Positions 31,147 through 41,045 of a DNA stretch of 59,035 nt are shown one piece after another (the stretch's first letter is position 1; each line of letters opens with the position of its first letter). The translations under genes were made by a program, and so were the position numbers. The DNA comes from Oscillospiraceae bacterium (lineage in GTDB: Bacteria; Bacillota; Clostridia; Oscillospirales; Acutalibacteraceae). The stretch covers positions 1 through 59,035 of the forward strand of contig SVPJ01000008.1 of NCBI GenBank assembly GCA_015065885.1, read 5' to 3'. The notes beneath the pieces were generated by a model, which saw only the letters and a program-made list of their open reading frames with translations, was not told the DNA's origin and searched no databases.

Positions 31147-34100
31147 TTATTTTGCTCGATAGCGCACCCATTCCTGCACGTTGGAAACGGTAGAGGAGGC
31201 GGTGACTTGCGTGTCGCTCTCTTTCGATTCGACCTTGCGATAAGAGAACAGTTTGTAGTAATCTACGTAACTACTGGTGTAATAGTCGAAACGGAACCAA
31301 TAATGAGAACCTTGGGAATCGGCATAGCTGGTGCGGCCGGTATTTTTATAGACGGTTACGCCTAAATTGTTACAATAACCGGAAGTCGCCGTATAGGAAC
31401 TGGCAGAGGTGAAAGCGCCGAAATATTTATACAGGAAGCCGTTAGTCGGCCCGTAACCGTATTGGTTGTAGATGGCGCGATTCCCGGCACCCGCAGTTCC
31501 GCAATCATACATCCAGTGCCAATATACATATCCGGCCCAGTTGTTGCTAACCACGCGTTTGGCGGTCGTGTTCTCATATGAGGAATAGGCACTCTTGTTA
31601 AACGACGTGTAGATCCAGTTCCCAGTATCGAAACCCGCGGGGAAGCTGGCGTAATTGGAAGAGCCGCGGCCGGATTCCACCCAACGACTGCCGGTCTGCG
31701 TATACCCCGCTAACGAGGTCTCACGCGATTCGGTCTCGGTCGTCAGCGTATACGTCCACTTGCGGTCCAAGACGGCCGCCCCTTCGGGAAGGTCAGAGAC
31801 CTTGATCCAGTCGGTGGTGGTGTTCAATGACCAGTGTGCATACAAGGTGATGTCGCCAATCTCTTTTACAACCGTGTCGGCGGTGACCTTTTCGCCGCCA
31901 TCTTTGGCGGTGTACCAACCGTCAAAGGTGTAGTAGTCGCGCGTGGGGGTGGGCAGTGTGCCGAAGGTATCGCCGTAATACACCTCTTTGGAGGTTGTGA
32001 CAACCGTGCCTTCGTTCGCATCCAGGGTGATATTGCTGACGCCCTTATAGTATTGGCTGAAGGTGTCGCTGTCGACCGCAAGGATCGTCCCGTCGACCAC
32101 GGAAACAAACCACGGGTCGCTTGAAGCGGTGACGTTGCCGTCCTCGCCGCAGACATATACGTTGCCTACAATTTCCAAAGATCCGCTGACATTGTCCACC
32201 TTTTTGGAGGAGACGGTCGGATTCTTAAAGATGACGGCACGGCCGGTTTCGGAAACGAGGTAGGTGTCACGGTACAGATCGATTTGCACGCCATCGTGAG
32301 ACAGGCGTAGCGCGTAGTGCGGTGCCGTTGCCGAAACGGCATCAAACTCCACACGGGAAGAGGCGATCGTAAAGGGACAATCGGTTTTGTTTTCAACCAA
32401 CAGCTCACGGATCTTGGTGGTCGTGGCGTCGGAGGTAAGCACCAAGTCGGTATAGCTCTTTTTCAAATTGCCGCGAAGCTCAAATTCCGTAATATCCGGA
32501 ACAGAGATGGTAAGCGGGATGTCGTCCGCCGTTTCGGAAAGATCTAATGTGAGCGTAGCCGCGCCGCTCTGCATAACGTTGTCGATGAGAGCCTGCGTAA
32601 CGGCGACGACCGTTTTATCCTCGGTTGCTGCGGCGGCTGTCGCGGCCGCCGTGGCATTCAACGCAGTGACGGTCACCTTCGGAACGCCTACGAATGCATC
32701 TTTGCCGATAGCGGTCGTTGCGGAGGAAACGTTGAAATTACCGAGGTTCGTACAACCGCGGAAGGCCTCTTTTCCGATTGCGGTGTAATAACCGGAGATC
32801 TGTTCCAGTGCAGTGCAATTCTTGAACGCACCCGCGGGGATCTCGGTAATGTATTCGCTGAGAAGGATCGAACGGATGGACGAGCCTGCAAACGCATCCG
32901 CCGTGAGGCCGGTGACCTTATACGCTTTTCCGCCGGCGGAAATGTAGGAGGGGATCAGCACATCCTCGCTGCTGCCGGTGTACGCCGTAACGGTGGCGGT
33001 ACCGGTGCGGGAGTTGGTGATGTATTCCACACCGTCGGTAACGGCCGTCTTGCCCGTGACGAATTCATGCACAAAGAAGGGAATCTCAAACGGCAGAACG
33101 CTGTACTGATGGTCCTCAAACGAGCCGTCGGCCGAATAATCCAAAAACTCTTTGACAGACTCGTCATCGATCACGTTATACGTGTAGGTGAAATAGCTCT
33201 TGCTTGCTATGTCGTAACCGACTACGGCGAACACGTGAGCCGTGCCGGCCATTACCAGACGGTAGCTGCCTTCGGTCTTTCCGTTGGTGGAGTAGGTCTT
33301 GGTTACCTGTTTTTCTTCCACGGTGGAGAAGGTTACGGTAGACGAGGTGTTCGAGGTGGCGCTCTCCGACTGGCTGCTCCCGAAAGATTCGCTGCCTTCG
33401 CCGCCCTTGGCATAGGACTGACCGTAGCCCTTCGTGTTGCTGACGATCTCCGAGAACGCATTGCGCACCGATTCGCTTGTGCTTGCCTCGTGCGTACGTG
33501 AGCTGGTCGTGCTGTCGTTCCAGGAGCTTTCGTCGTTCGTGATGGTAGTGTCCACCTTGGTGGTATCGGTGCCGGTGTGTTTGCTGGTCTCGCTGGTGTT
33601 GGTATTTTTGGTTCCGCCGCTTGCAGATACGGTCCACTCACCTTTCATAAAGCCAGCGTTTACCTTTGCGCTTGCTTCGACTCCGAATTCGGCCTTGAGT
33701 TCCAGGCTTTCTGTGTCCGTGGTCTGCGTGCTGTTGTAATCCAAGGTAGTGATACCGTCGGTCACGTTGGTACTCTTCACACCGCCCTCGGAGAAGGACG
33801 TGGCAAACGTGTTGGAATCGGTGGTGATCATTTCCTTGGCTTCTTCGGTGGTCATCTCGTGTTGTTCTGCCCACTCTTCGGTGACCTCGATCACGTCGCT
33901 CCAGTTTTCGGAGAGGGTCCAGGTGCCGGAATCGACCGTCGCTTTGGAAATGGATTCGGAGACTTCGGTTGCTTGCGTATTGGAGACCGACCAGACATAC
34001 GTTTCGGAAAGTTGCTGATCCAATCCGTATACCGAGTTGACCTCCCACAGCGTTTTCAGGGGAACGTTGCTCATAGTGCCGATTTCATAAGCGAAATAGT

Positions 34101-35664
34101 AAACGCCGTCGTCCGTATCCTCCAAAATGATCGGATCCGCTAACCGTTCTGCCGCCTTGGTCAAGTTGCGCTTGCTGACGAAGAAGGCGTTCAGCGTCAG
34201 GTCACCGGTGGTGCCGACGGGAATATGGGTCATTTCGACGCCGTCATCGGTGTACCACCCCAGGAACACGTAGTTGTAGATGTCGGGGTTCGGCATATCC
34301 ACAAGGCCCTTGCTGATGGTGTACGACTTATACTCGTCCTTAATATTATCCTCAATCGGCGTCTTGAACAAGCGATATACGACGTCGTACGTGAGCTCGT
34401 TCCACCGTGCATACAAGGTAAGATTGCCGCTGCCGCCTGCAGTAACAGAGGTTACCCGGGCTCCGTCTGCAGTAAACCAGCCCAGGAATTCATAACCGTC
34501 ACACACAGGGGTCGCCAGTTCGAAGGTATCCGTTGCCGAATAGAAGGCGGGGTTGTCCGCGTTGTCGATCATGGCGGTCGGCAAATACGTGTCGCCCTTG
34601 TTTTTGTTGTATTCGTACAGCTTATAGGTGATCGAGTACGGTTTGGTTGGGTCGGGGGTGTTGGCGGTGCTGCAAACCGAGCAAACGGTGCCGCCGCCAA
34701 AGGTGTGTTCGGCCTTATCGGCAACCAGATTGGTGTGTCCACAGGTCGCTGCGTGCCAATGATACGTTTGGTCGTACGTCCAGGTGTCGGCAAAGGTGTG
34801 TCCGTTCGCAGGGAAGATCGTGTCCTTTGCATCTATCTCGCGGGTCCCGTTTTCATCGACAAAGTATTTTCCGCAATCTGCGCAGCTCCAATAGGCGATA
34901 TTACCAGCTTCTGTGCAGGTCGCTTCTTTGGCGGCGATGGCAATCAAATCACTGTGGCCGCAGGTCGTCGGTGCAGGGAGTAATTCCACCGGGAAGCCTG
35001 CGAGGTAACGACGGATCAAGGTGACGTCCTTACCGTTGATGACCGTGTCGCCGTTTACGTTCGCGGCGGATTGGTTGATCTGCACGTCAAAGCCCGCGTT
35101 GAGGCGGCGGATCAAAGTAACGTCCTTGCCGTTTACCGTCGCGTCGCCGTTTACGTCACCGGGCAGATAGTCGATCACCGTGACACCGCCGTTTACGAGC
35201 TCCACAGCAATGGAATTCAGATCCTTGTCATACACGTCGCCGTAACGACAGGACAGTGTGACGTCCAGCAGATCGTGCAGTACGGCATCCGCTGCGACCT
35301 CGAAGGTGAGGGTCAACACCGCGCCGTTCGCGAAGGATACGGCATCGAGAGAATCCCAGTTAAACGGGCAAGGAGATGTGAGCGTGGCGGGTGCCGTGTA
35401 ATCCAGTTTTTCAAAAGTGCTTCCTGCTTTGGCGGAAACTAGAGTTAAGTCCGCATCAAAGGAAACGATCAACTGCGCGCCCGCGATGCCGGGATTGTTT
35501 TGCAGATTCACCGTCAACTCCACGATGGAGCCCCGTGCTGCGTGGGTGCTTGCAACGGTAAAAATGGGCGTGGGCGCGTCTGCCGCCGACACTGCTGCCG
35601 CACCAAGCGGGATGCAGGATATCAGCATAACGGCAGATAGCAGAAGGGCAACTATGCGTTTCAT
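31147..35664 (-). CDS. Giant surface protein: cohesin-like, dockerin, InlB-type repeats, LRR
   Basis: 1505 residues. Signal peptide (KRIVALLLSAVMLISCIPLG). A cohesin-like domain (about 33-155; NNPGIAGAQLIVSF, CPFNWDSLDAV) is followed directly by a dockerin (about 160-220) with GDVNGDATVNGKDVTLIRR and NVNGDTVINGKDVTLIRR. That calcium-loop type differs from the DSTDARL type of the other dockerins. Next come Cys-rich segments, InlB B-repeat/Flg_new domains (DGYEFLGWFTADG, YVFLGWYTDDG), a long Ser/Thr-rich region (about 520-860), a BspA-type LRR block (about 880-980), another InlB-type repeat (about 1210) and a Tyr/Trp-rich C-terminal domain. No sortase motif or membrane anchor. Second gene of the operon, 28 bases after the first; AGGAGG RBS. 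Confidence 0.8.
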   Translation of the reverse strand: MKRIVALLLSAVMLISCIPLGAAAVSAADAPTPIFTVASTHAARGSIVELTVNLQNNPGIAGAQLIVSFDADLTLVSAKAGSTFEKLDYTAPATLTSPCPFNWDSLDAVSFANGAVLTLTFEVAADAVLHDLLDVTLSCRYGDVYDKDLNSIAVELVNGGVTVIDYLPGDVNGDATVNGKDVTLIRRLNAGFDVQINQSAANVNGDTVINGKDVTLIRRYLAGFPVELLPAPTTCGHSDLIAIAAKEATCTEAGNIAYWSCADCGKYFVDENGTREIDAKDTIFPANGHTFADTWTYDQTYHWHAATCGHTNLVADKAEHTFGGGTVCSVCSTANTPDPTKPYSITYKLYEYNKNKGDTYLPTAMIDNADNPAFYSATDTFELATPVCDGYEFLGWFTADGARVTSVTAGGSGNLTLYARWNELTYDVVYRLFKTPIEDNIKDEYKSYTISKGLVDMPNPDIYNYVFLGWYTDDGVEMTHIPVGTTGDLTLNAFFVSKRNLTKAAERLADPIILEDTDDGVYYFAYEIGTMSNVPLKTLWEVNSVYGLDQQLSETYVWSVSNTQATEVSESISKATVDSGTWTLSENWSDVIEVTEEWAEQHEMTTEEAKEMITTDSNTFATSFSEGGVKSTNVTDGITTLDYNSTQTTDTESLELKAEFGVEASAKVNAGFMKGEWTVSASGGTKNTNTSETSKHTGTDTTKVDTTITNDESSWNDSTTSSRTHEASTSESVRNAFSEIVSNTKGYGQSYAKGGEGSESFGSSQSESATSNTSSTVTFSTVEEKQVTKTYSTNGKTEGSYRLVMAGTAHVFAVVGYDIASKSYFTYTYNVIDDESVKEFLDYSADGSFEDHQYSVLPFEIPFFVHEFVTGKTAVTDGVEYITNSRTGTATVTAYTGSSEDVLIPSYISAGGKAYKVTGLTADAFAGSSIRSILLSEYITEIPAGAFKNCTALEQISGYYTAIGKEAFRGCTNLGNFNVSSATTAIGKDAFVGVPKVTVTALNATAAATAAAATEDKTVVAVTQALIDNVMQSGAATLTLDLSETADDIPLTISVPDITEFELRGNLKKSYTDLVLTSDATTTKIRELLVENKTDCPFTIASSRVEFDAVSATAPHYALRLSHDGVQIDLYRDTYLVSETGRAVIFKNPTVSSKKVDNVSGSLEIVGNVYVCGEDGNVTASSDPWFVSVVDGTILAVDSDTFSQYYKGVSNITLDANEGTVVTTSKEVYYGDTFGTLPTPTRDYYTFDGWYTAKDGGEKVTADTVVKEIGDITLYAHWSLNTTTDWIKVSDLPEGAAVLDRKWTYTLTTETESRETSLAGYTQTGSRWVESGRGSSNYASFPAGFDTGNWIYTSFNKSAYSSYENTTAKRVVSNNWAGYVYWHWMYDCGTAGAGNRAIYNQYGYGPTNGFLYKYFGAFTSASSYTATSGYCNNLGVTVYKNTGRTSYADSQGSHYWFRFDYYTSSYVDYYKLFSYRKVESKESDTQVTASSTVSNVQEWVRYRAK

Positions 35665-35692
35665 AAAAATCCTCCTAATCATATTTTATATT

Positions 35693-36952
35693 TTACAGGA
35701 TTGTAACGGTGCCATTGACTAACCGAAGCTCTACGTCATCCAACGCCCCATCGTAAATGTCACCGGTGTGATAGGCGAGTTCTACGTCGAATGTTTCACC
35801 TGCAGTCGCGTCGGCAGGGATGGTGAACGTCAAGGTCAACACCGTGCCGTTCACAGTGGAAACGGCATCCAACGAATCCCAATTAAACGGGCAGGGGCTT
35901 TCCAACGTCGCGGGGGCGGTATAGTCGAGATTACCAAGCGCGTCGCCCGCAGCTGCGGACTCCAGCACCACTCCTCCGCTGTAATGTACGAAAATGCGTG
36001 CGCCCGCGATGCCGGGGTTGTTATGTACCGTCACGGGGAGTTGCATGGTCTCGCCGGCTTTTCCCCAAACGTTTGTCGCGGCGAGAGCGGGTTCGGTAAT
36101 TTCGCAGTATTGCGCCGTTACCGTCAGGTCGGTCGTTACGTTCGCAAAAGTGATATCCCAACCGGTGAACAGATAGCCGTTTCTGTAGGGGGGAGTCGGC
36201 GGTACGGCGCTCTTGCCCGTTTCCATCCGCTCGGTCTTCAGCACCGTGCCGTCAAAGTCGGTAAAGGTGACGAGATGCGTCGCCGTTGCGGTGGGAGCCG
36301 TCGGAACGGTCGTGGGCGGCGGGGCAGGGGCTTCCGTCGTCGGCGTGGTGGAAGTTGGTTCTGTAGATGTGACTGTGCCCGCTACTAAACCGGCGTCGGC
36401 GGTCGTGTCGTTCGACAACTTCAGGATCAAATGGTTTTCCGTGTTAACATACGCGCCGACGATTGCCGCATCCTTCGTATAGGCATCACCCAACAGAGCT
36501 GCCAGCCACGTCGCTTCGCTCGCGGCATCGGTGAGTCCCTTTTGGACGGCGTAGGCGTACACCGTTTCGGTAACCGGAAAGACGGAGATCTTTTTTACCG
36601 CGTATTGCAAGATCAACCGCGCATCGGTGGAGTTCACCGCGCCGTCACCGTCCACGTCTGCCGCGTCGGTCAGCAGGGCGGATTGCGGTATTTTCTGAAC
36701 GGCATATTGCAGAACTAGGCGCGCATCGGTAGAATCCCGCCTGGCGTTTTGATCCACGTCGCCCCAGTTGTCCCTGAAAGCTGTGGGGACTACCGCATGG
36801 GCATTTTCACTGTATGCTCCGCCGATGGATCCTTCGGCACTTTTGGTAACGTTTCCGCGGGCGGGGAGTGCTGCGAGCGCCATACCGAGAGAAACGATCG
36901 CAATGGCCGCCAACCCAATCAGCGCAGATCGTTTGGCTACGGTTTTTTTCAT
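35693..36952 (-). CDS. Surface protein with N-terminal dockerin and C-terminal cohesin-like domain
   Basis: 419 residues. Basic N-terminus and one hydrophobic segment (LIGLAAIAIVSLGMALAAL), a signal peptide or anchor. A dockerin at about 58-115 has GDVDQNARRDSTDARLVLQY and DVDGDGAVNSTDARLILQY. A Thr/Pro linker (about 200-225), an InlB-type repeat (VTFTDFDGTVLKTERMETG, NGYLFTGWDI), and a cohesin-like domain (about 295-419) follow. That domain is clearly homologous to the one in the next gene (shared LDYTAPATL-SPCPFNWDSLDAV). It could bridge dockerin-bearing enzymes to another scaffold. The ATG at 36952 follows GGAGG. The only obvious upstream promoter lies in an invertible segment and points the other way. 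Confidence 0.8.
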   Translation of the reverse strand: MKKTVAKRSALIGLAAIAIVSLGMALAALPARGNVTKSAEGSIGGAYSENAHAVVPTAFRDNWGDVDQNARRDSTDARLVLQYAVQKIPQSALLTDAADVDGDGAVNSTDARLILQYAVKKISVFPVTETVYAYAVQKGLTDAASEATWLAALLGDAYTKDAAIVGAYVNTENHLILKLSNDTTADAGLVAGTVTSTEPTSTTPTTEAPAPPPTTVPTAPTATATHLVTFTDFDGTVLKTERMETGKSAVPPTPPYRNGYLFTGWDITFANVTTDLTVTAQYCEITEPALAATNVWGKAGETMQLPVTVHNNPGIAGARIFVHYSGGVVLESAAAGDALGNLDYTAPATLESPCPFNWDSLDAVSTVNGTVLTLTFTIPADATAGETFDVELAYHTGDIYDGALDDVELRLVNGTVTIL

Positions 36953-36977
36953 TTTTCTTACCTCCAATGGTTTTTGA

Positions 36978-37003
36978 AAGTCAAAAGGTACACTTTTTGA
37001 CAG
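36978..37003 (+). repeat. Left inverted recombination site (IRL)
   Basis: GTCAAAAGGTACACTTTTTGACAG (from 36980) is a dyad-symmetric site (GTCAAAA/TTTTGAC arms around GGTACACT) 28 bases upstream of the scaffold operon start. It matches the opposite-strand copy at 37115-37140 at 23 of 24 positions. Confidence 0.85.
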
Positions 37004-37102
37004 AGGGGAAAACGAACAAAAAAAGGACGGCGACTTTATGCATGTATACAAAAAGCGGTGTACATATTGCGTTTTTTTACCGTGGGTGATATAATACCAT
37101 CC

Positions 37103-37128
<26 letters not shown>
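36990..37128. mobile_element. Invertible promoter segment
   Basis: The ~137 bp between the centres of the two inverted sites. Flanked by a Hin-type recombinase gene on one side and the scaffold operon on the other; contains a good promoter directed to the right in this orientation. Inversion would point it at the operon and give a leader of about 64 bases. Confidence 0.75.
37067..37095 (+). promoter_or_regulatory. Promoter inside the invertible segment, facing away from the operon
   Basis: TTGCGT, 17-base spacer, TATAAT on the plus strand. A leftward candidate in the present orientation is weaker: TTGACA inside the right site with a 19-base spacer to TATTAT. Confidence 0.7.
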
Positions 37129-37770
<642 letters not shown>

Positions 37771-37832
37771 TTAATGTGAGAGGACGGTTATGAGGTTTGT
37801 AATAAAAAGGAAAGTAGGGGTCGCGTTCTGAC

Positions 37833-37866
37833 AAAAAATGACCGCTCGGCAAACAGCCGAGCGGTC
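37833..37866 (-). terminator. Terminator of the CofE-like gene
   Basis: GACCGCTCGGC-AAACA-GCCGAGCGGTC; AAAAAAT on the left gives an ATTTTTT tail on the minus strand. Confidence 0.8.
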
Positions 37867-37878
37867 GTCGTTGTTTTA

Positions 37879-39072
37879 TCAGTTCGTGTAGTTGTCGAAG
37901 TACCCCTGGATCAGCACGACGGGGGTGCCCTTGTCGCCCGAGCCGGAGGTGAGGTCGCACAGCGAGCCGATGAGGTCGGTCAAGCGGCGGGGGGTGGTGC
38001 CTTCCGACGTCATATCGCCCACGAGGTCGGATTTCTTTTCACGGATCTTCTGCGCGATGGCTTCTTTCAGCGCCTCGCCCGACAGTGCCGCAAAATCGTT
38101 GTCCGCGAGATACTTCAGTTTCAACTCGTTCGGCGTGCCTTCCAGACCGGCGGTGTAGGCGGGGGAAACGCACGGGTCGGCGAGTTCCCAAATCTTACCC
38201 ACCGGATCTTTGAACGCGCCGTCGCCGTACACCATCACTTCGATGCACTTGCCCGTTGCGGCAAGCAGACGCTTTTGAATATCTTCCACCAGATCCTGAC
38301 ACTCGCGCGGGAACAGTTTGATGGAATCCTCCGTCGCTTTGTTCGAGCCGAGCAGACCGAACTTTTCGTTGCAACCGCTGCCGTTCACGGGCGCGGAAAG
38401 GATCTCGTCCAGACCGAACACCTTTTCGGCACCCGCCGCACGGAGCAGACGCTTGGTGCGCACGCGGGTGTGGATATCGCAGGGGAGTACGTTTTTGGTA
38501 TAGTTCAAAACCGCGCGGGGATCGTTCGCAAACACGATCTCACAATCGGCACCCGCCGCGCGGATGACTTCTTCGTAGTAGCCGACATAGTCGATGTTGG
38601 TGAAGGGGTGGCGGTTATCGCCGAACAGTTCACGATAACGGGCGAGATCCAGCACGTCGCTGAAGGGGTTGATGCCCGCGGCATCCAACTGGTCGAGCGA
38701 CACGAGCTCGTTACCCACCTCGTCGGAGGGATAGCTTAACATCAGCACCACTTTTTTGACACCCATGGCGATGCCTTTCAAACAAATCGCAAAACGGTTG
38801 CGGGAGAGGATCGGGAAGATCACGCCCACCGTGGCGTCCTCGCCGAATTTCGCTTTCACGTCGTCCGCGATATCCTGCACCGCGGCATAGTTGCCCTGTG
38901 CCCGCGCGACGATGGATTCGGTCATCGCCACCACGTCGCGGTCGCGCAGCGAGAAGCCTTCGCTTTCGGCCGCTTCCAGCACCGAGGCGGTCACGATGGC
39001 GGCGAGATCGTCCCCTTCACGAATGATGGGGCAACGCACGCCGCGGGATACCGTACCGATCTTTCTTTCCAT
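37879..39072 (-). CDS. Coenzyme F420-0:L-glutamate ligase (CofE)-like protein
   Basis: 397 residues. The start (MERKIGTVSRGVRCPIIREGDDL) and the region RDRDVVAMTESIVARAQGNY follow the CofE family, in which an enzyme adds gamma-glutamyl residues to F420. Later segments (GVIFPILSRNRFAICLKGIA, NGSGCNEKFGLLGSNKATED, MVYGDGAFKDPVGKIWELADP) are typical of the long clostridial form. Because no other F420 genes are visible and most Clostridia lack F420, the substrate is probably different. The ATG at 39072 is preceded by GAAAGG at a long spacing. Single gene with its own terminator. Confidence 0.7.
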   Translation of the reverse strand: MERKIGTVSRGVRCPIIREGDDLAAIVTASVLEAAESEGFSLRDRDVVAMTESIVARAQGNYAAVQDIADDVKAKFGEDATVGVIFPILSRNRFAICLKGIAMGVKKVVLMLSYPSDEVGNELVSLDQLDAAGINPFSDVLDLARYRELFGDNRHPFTNIDYVGYYEEVIRAAGADCEIVFANDPRAVLNYTKNVLPCDIHTRVRTKRLLRAAGAEKVFGLDEILSAPVNGSGCNEKFGLLGSNKATEDSIKLFPRECQDLVEDIQKRLLAATGKCIEVMVYGDGAFKDPVGKIWELADPCVSPAYTAGLEGTPNELKLKYLADNDFAALSGEALKEAIAQKIREKKSDLVGDMTSEGTTPRRLTDLIGSLCDLTSGSGDKGTPVVLIQGYFDNYTN

Positions 39073-39222
39073 ATACTTCACAAACCTTTCCGTTATCACA
39101 AAAAGTTCCTTAACAGTAGTATTATACGCACTTTTATGACGAATGTAAAGATGATTTTCCAAAAAAATTTACCGACCGTGAAAAAAACAATTTGTATAAT
39201 CCGCCAAAGTCACGGACAAGCC

Positions 39223-39252
39223 TTGACATCGGGTTTTTTAAAGGAGTATAAT
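39223..39252 (+). promoter_or_regulatory. Promoter of the ABC exporter operon
   Basis: TTGACA, 18-base spacer, TATAAT. Just downstream is the near-palindromic CTAATTTAAGAATTTAAAG, a possible operator. Confidence 0.7.
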
Positions 39253-39299
39253 TATAGAAATACTCTAATTTAAGAATTTAAAGAGAGGACCCCGTTTTT

Positions 39300-41045
39300 A
39301 TGTTCAAGACCATTTTGAAAAGCCTTCGGGAATACAAGCGTCCCTCCATCGCGACGCCGTTGCTTGTCAGTTGCGAGGTGGTGCTTGAGTGTATCATTCC
39401 CTTTTTGATTGCCGATCTGGTGAACGCGGTCAAGGCGGGTGCGCCGATGTCCACCTTGTGGACCTACGGCGGCATTCTCACCGCTATGGCGTTGCTGTCG
39501 CTGGCGTTCGGCACGTGGGCGGGCTTCACCTGCGCCACCGCCTCCTGCGGTCTCGCACGTAACCTGCGGCACGATCTGTTTCACAGTGTGCAGGGGTATT
39601 CATTCGAAAATATCGACCGTTTTATGACCTCGTCGCTGGTCACCCGTATGACCACCGACGTGGGTAACGTGCAGATGGCGTATATGATGATCATCCGCAC
39701 CGCCATCCGCTCCCCGTTGATGCTGGTGTTTGCTTTCTTTATGGCGTTCCGTATGGGCGGGAGCATGGCGTGGATCTTCCTGTTCGTCATTCCCGTGCTG
39801 GGAACGGGTCTGTTTTTGGTGGCGCGCAGTGCCATGCCGCTGTTCCGCCGCGTGTTCAAAAAATACGATAACTTAAACGGCTCCATTCAGGAAAACATCA
39901 AGGGTATGCGGGTGGTCAAATCCTTCGTGCGGGAAGAGTACGAGCAAAAGAAGTTTGACCGCACCGCCGAAGAGGTGTGTGCCGATTTCACCCGTGCGGA
40001 ACGCATCGTGGTGCTGAACAACCCGCTGATGCAGTTTTGTCTGTACGCGGTGATGGTGTTTACCCTCTCCTACGGCTCCTACACCGTCATCACCACCAAC
40101 GGGCTGGCACTGGACGTGGGGCAGCTCTCCGCTCTTTTGACCTACGGCTTTATGATGCTGTCGAGTTTGATGATGCTGTCGATGGTGTTCGTGATGATCA
40201 CCATGGCGGGCGAGTCGGCAAAGCGCATTACCGAAGTGCTGAACGAAACGAGTACCCTCAAAAGCCCCGCAAACGCGGTGACCGCGGTGGCGGACGGCTC
40301 GATCGAATTTGACGGCGTGACCTTCAAGTATGCGCAAAAGGCGAAACGTCCCGTGCTGGAAGATATCAACCTTTCCATCCGCTCGGGGGAGACGATCGGC
40401 ATCATCGGCGGCACGGGCTCTTCGAAATCCTCGCTCATTCAGCTGATCTCCCGCCTGTACGACGTGACCGAAGGTGCGGTGCGCGTGGGCGGTGTGGACG
40501 TGCGGGAATACGACCTCGACACCCTGCGCAACGCCGTGGCGGTGGTGCTGCAGAAAAATATGCTGTTTTCGGGCACCATCAAGGAAAATCTGCGCTGGGG
40601 CAACCCCGACGCGACCGACGAGGAATTGGTCGAAGCGTGTAAACTCGCCTGCGCGGACGAGTTCGTGCGCACCTTCCCCGACGGGTACGATACCTACATC
40701 GAGCAGGGCGGCACCAACGTGTCGGGCGGCCAGAAACAGCGGTTGTGCATCGCCCGTGCCCTGCTGAAAAAGCCGAAGATCCTCATTTTGGACGACTCCA
40801 CCAGTGCGGTGGACACCAAGACCGACGCCCACATCCGCCGTGCGATGCGGGAGTTTATTCCCACCACCACCAAGATCATTATTGCCCAACGTACCGCGTC
40901 GGTGGAGGACGCCGACCGTATTTTGGTGATGGAGGGCGGACGGATCGTCGCGGTGGGTAACCACCGCGAGTTGATGGCGTCCTGCGACATCTACCGTGAG
41001 ATCTACCATTCGCAAAACACGGCGGGGAAGGAGGCGGCCGAATGA
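39300..41045 (+). CDS. ABC exporter, subunit A (degenerate ATP site)
   Basis: 581 residues: six transmembrane helices (to about 300) and a C-terminal ATPase. Walker A is GGTGSSKSS, with Ser in place of the usual Gly before Lys; Q-loop VLQKNMLFSGT; signature NVSGGQKQR; Walker B ILILDDSTSAVD, in which the catalytic Glu is Asp. Such a change is characteristic of the degenerate half of heterodimeric exporters (BmrC/BmrD, TM287/288). The switch His is replaced by Gln (IIIAQRTASVE). Substrate unknown: lipid, peptide or drug. It overlaps the next gene by 4 bases (ATGA), so it forms an operon and a heterodimer with it. Confidence 0.9.
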   Translation: MFKTILKSLREYKRPSIATPLLVSCEVVLECIIPFLIADLVNAVKAGAPMSTLWTYGGILTAMALLSLAFGTWAGFTCATASCGLARNLRHDLFHSVQGYSFENIDRFMTSSLVTRMTTDVGNVQMAYMMIIRTAIRSPLMLVFAFFMAFRMGGSMAWIFLFVIPVLGTGLFLVARSAMPLFRRVFKKYDNLNGSIQENIKGMRVVKSFVREEYEQKKFDRTAEEVCADFTRAERIVVLNNPLMQFCLYAVMVFTLSYGSYTVITTNGLALDVGQLSALLTYGFMMLSSLMMLSMVFVMITMAGESAKRITEVLNETSTLKSPANAVTAVADGSIEFDGVTFKYAQKAKRPVLEDINLSIRSGETIGIIGGTGSSKSSLIQLISRLYDVTEGAVRVGGVDVREYDLDTLRNAVAVVLQKNMLFSGTIKENLRWGNPDATDEELVEACKLACADEFVRTFPDGYDTYIEQGGTNVSGGQKQRLCIARALLKKPKILILDDSTSAVDTKTDAHIRRAMREFIPTTTKIIIAQRTASVEDADRILVMEGGRIVAVGNHRELMASCDIYREIYHSQNTAGKEAAE

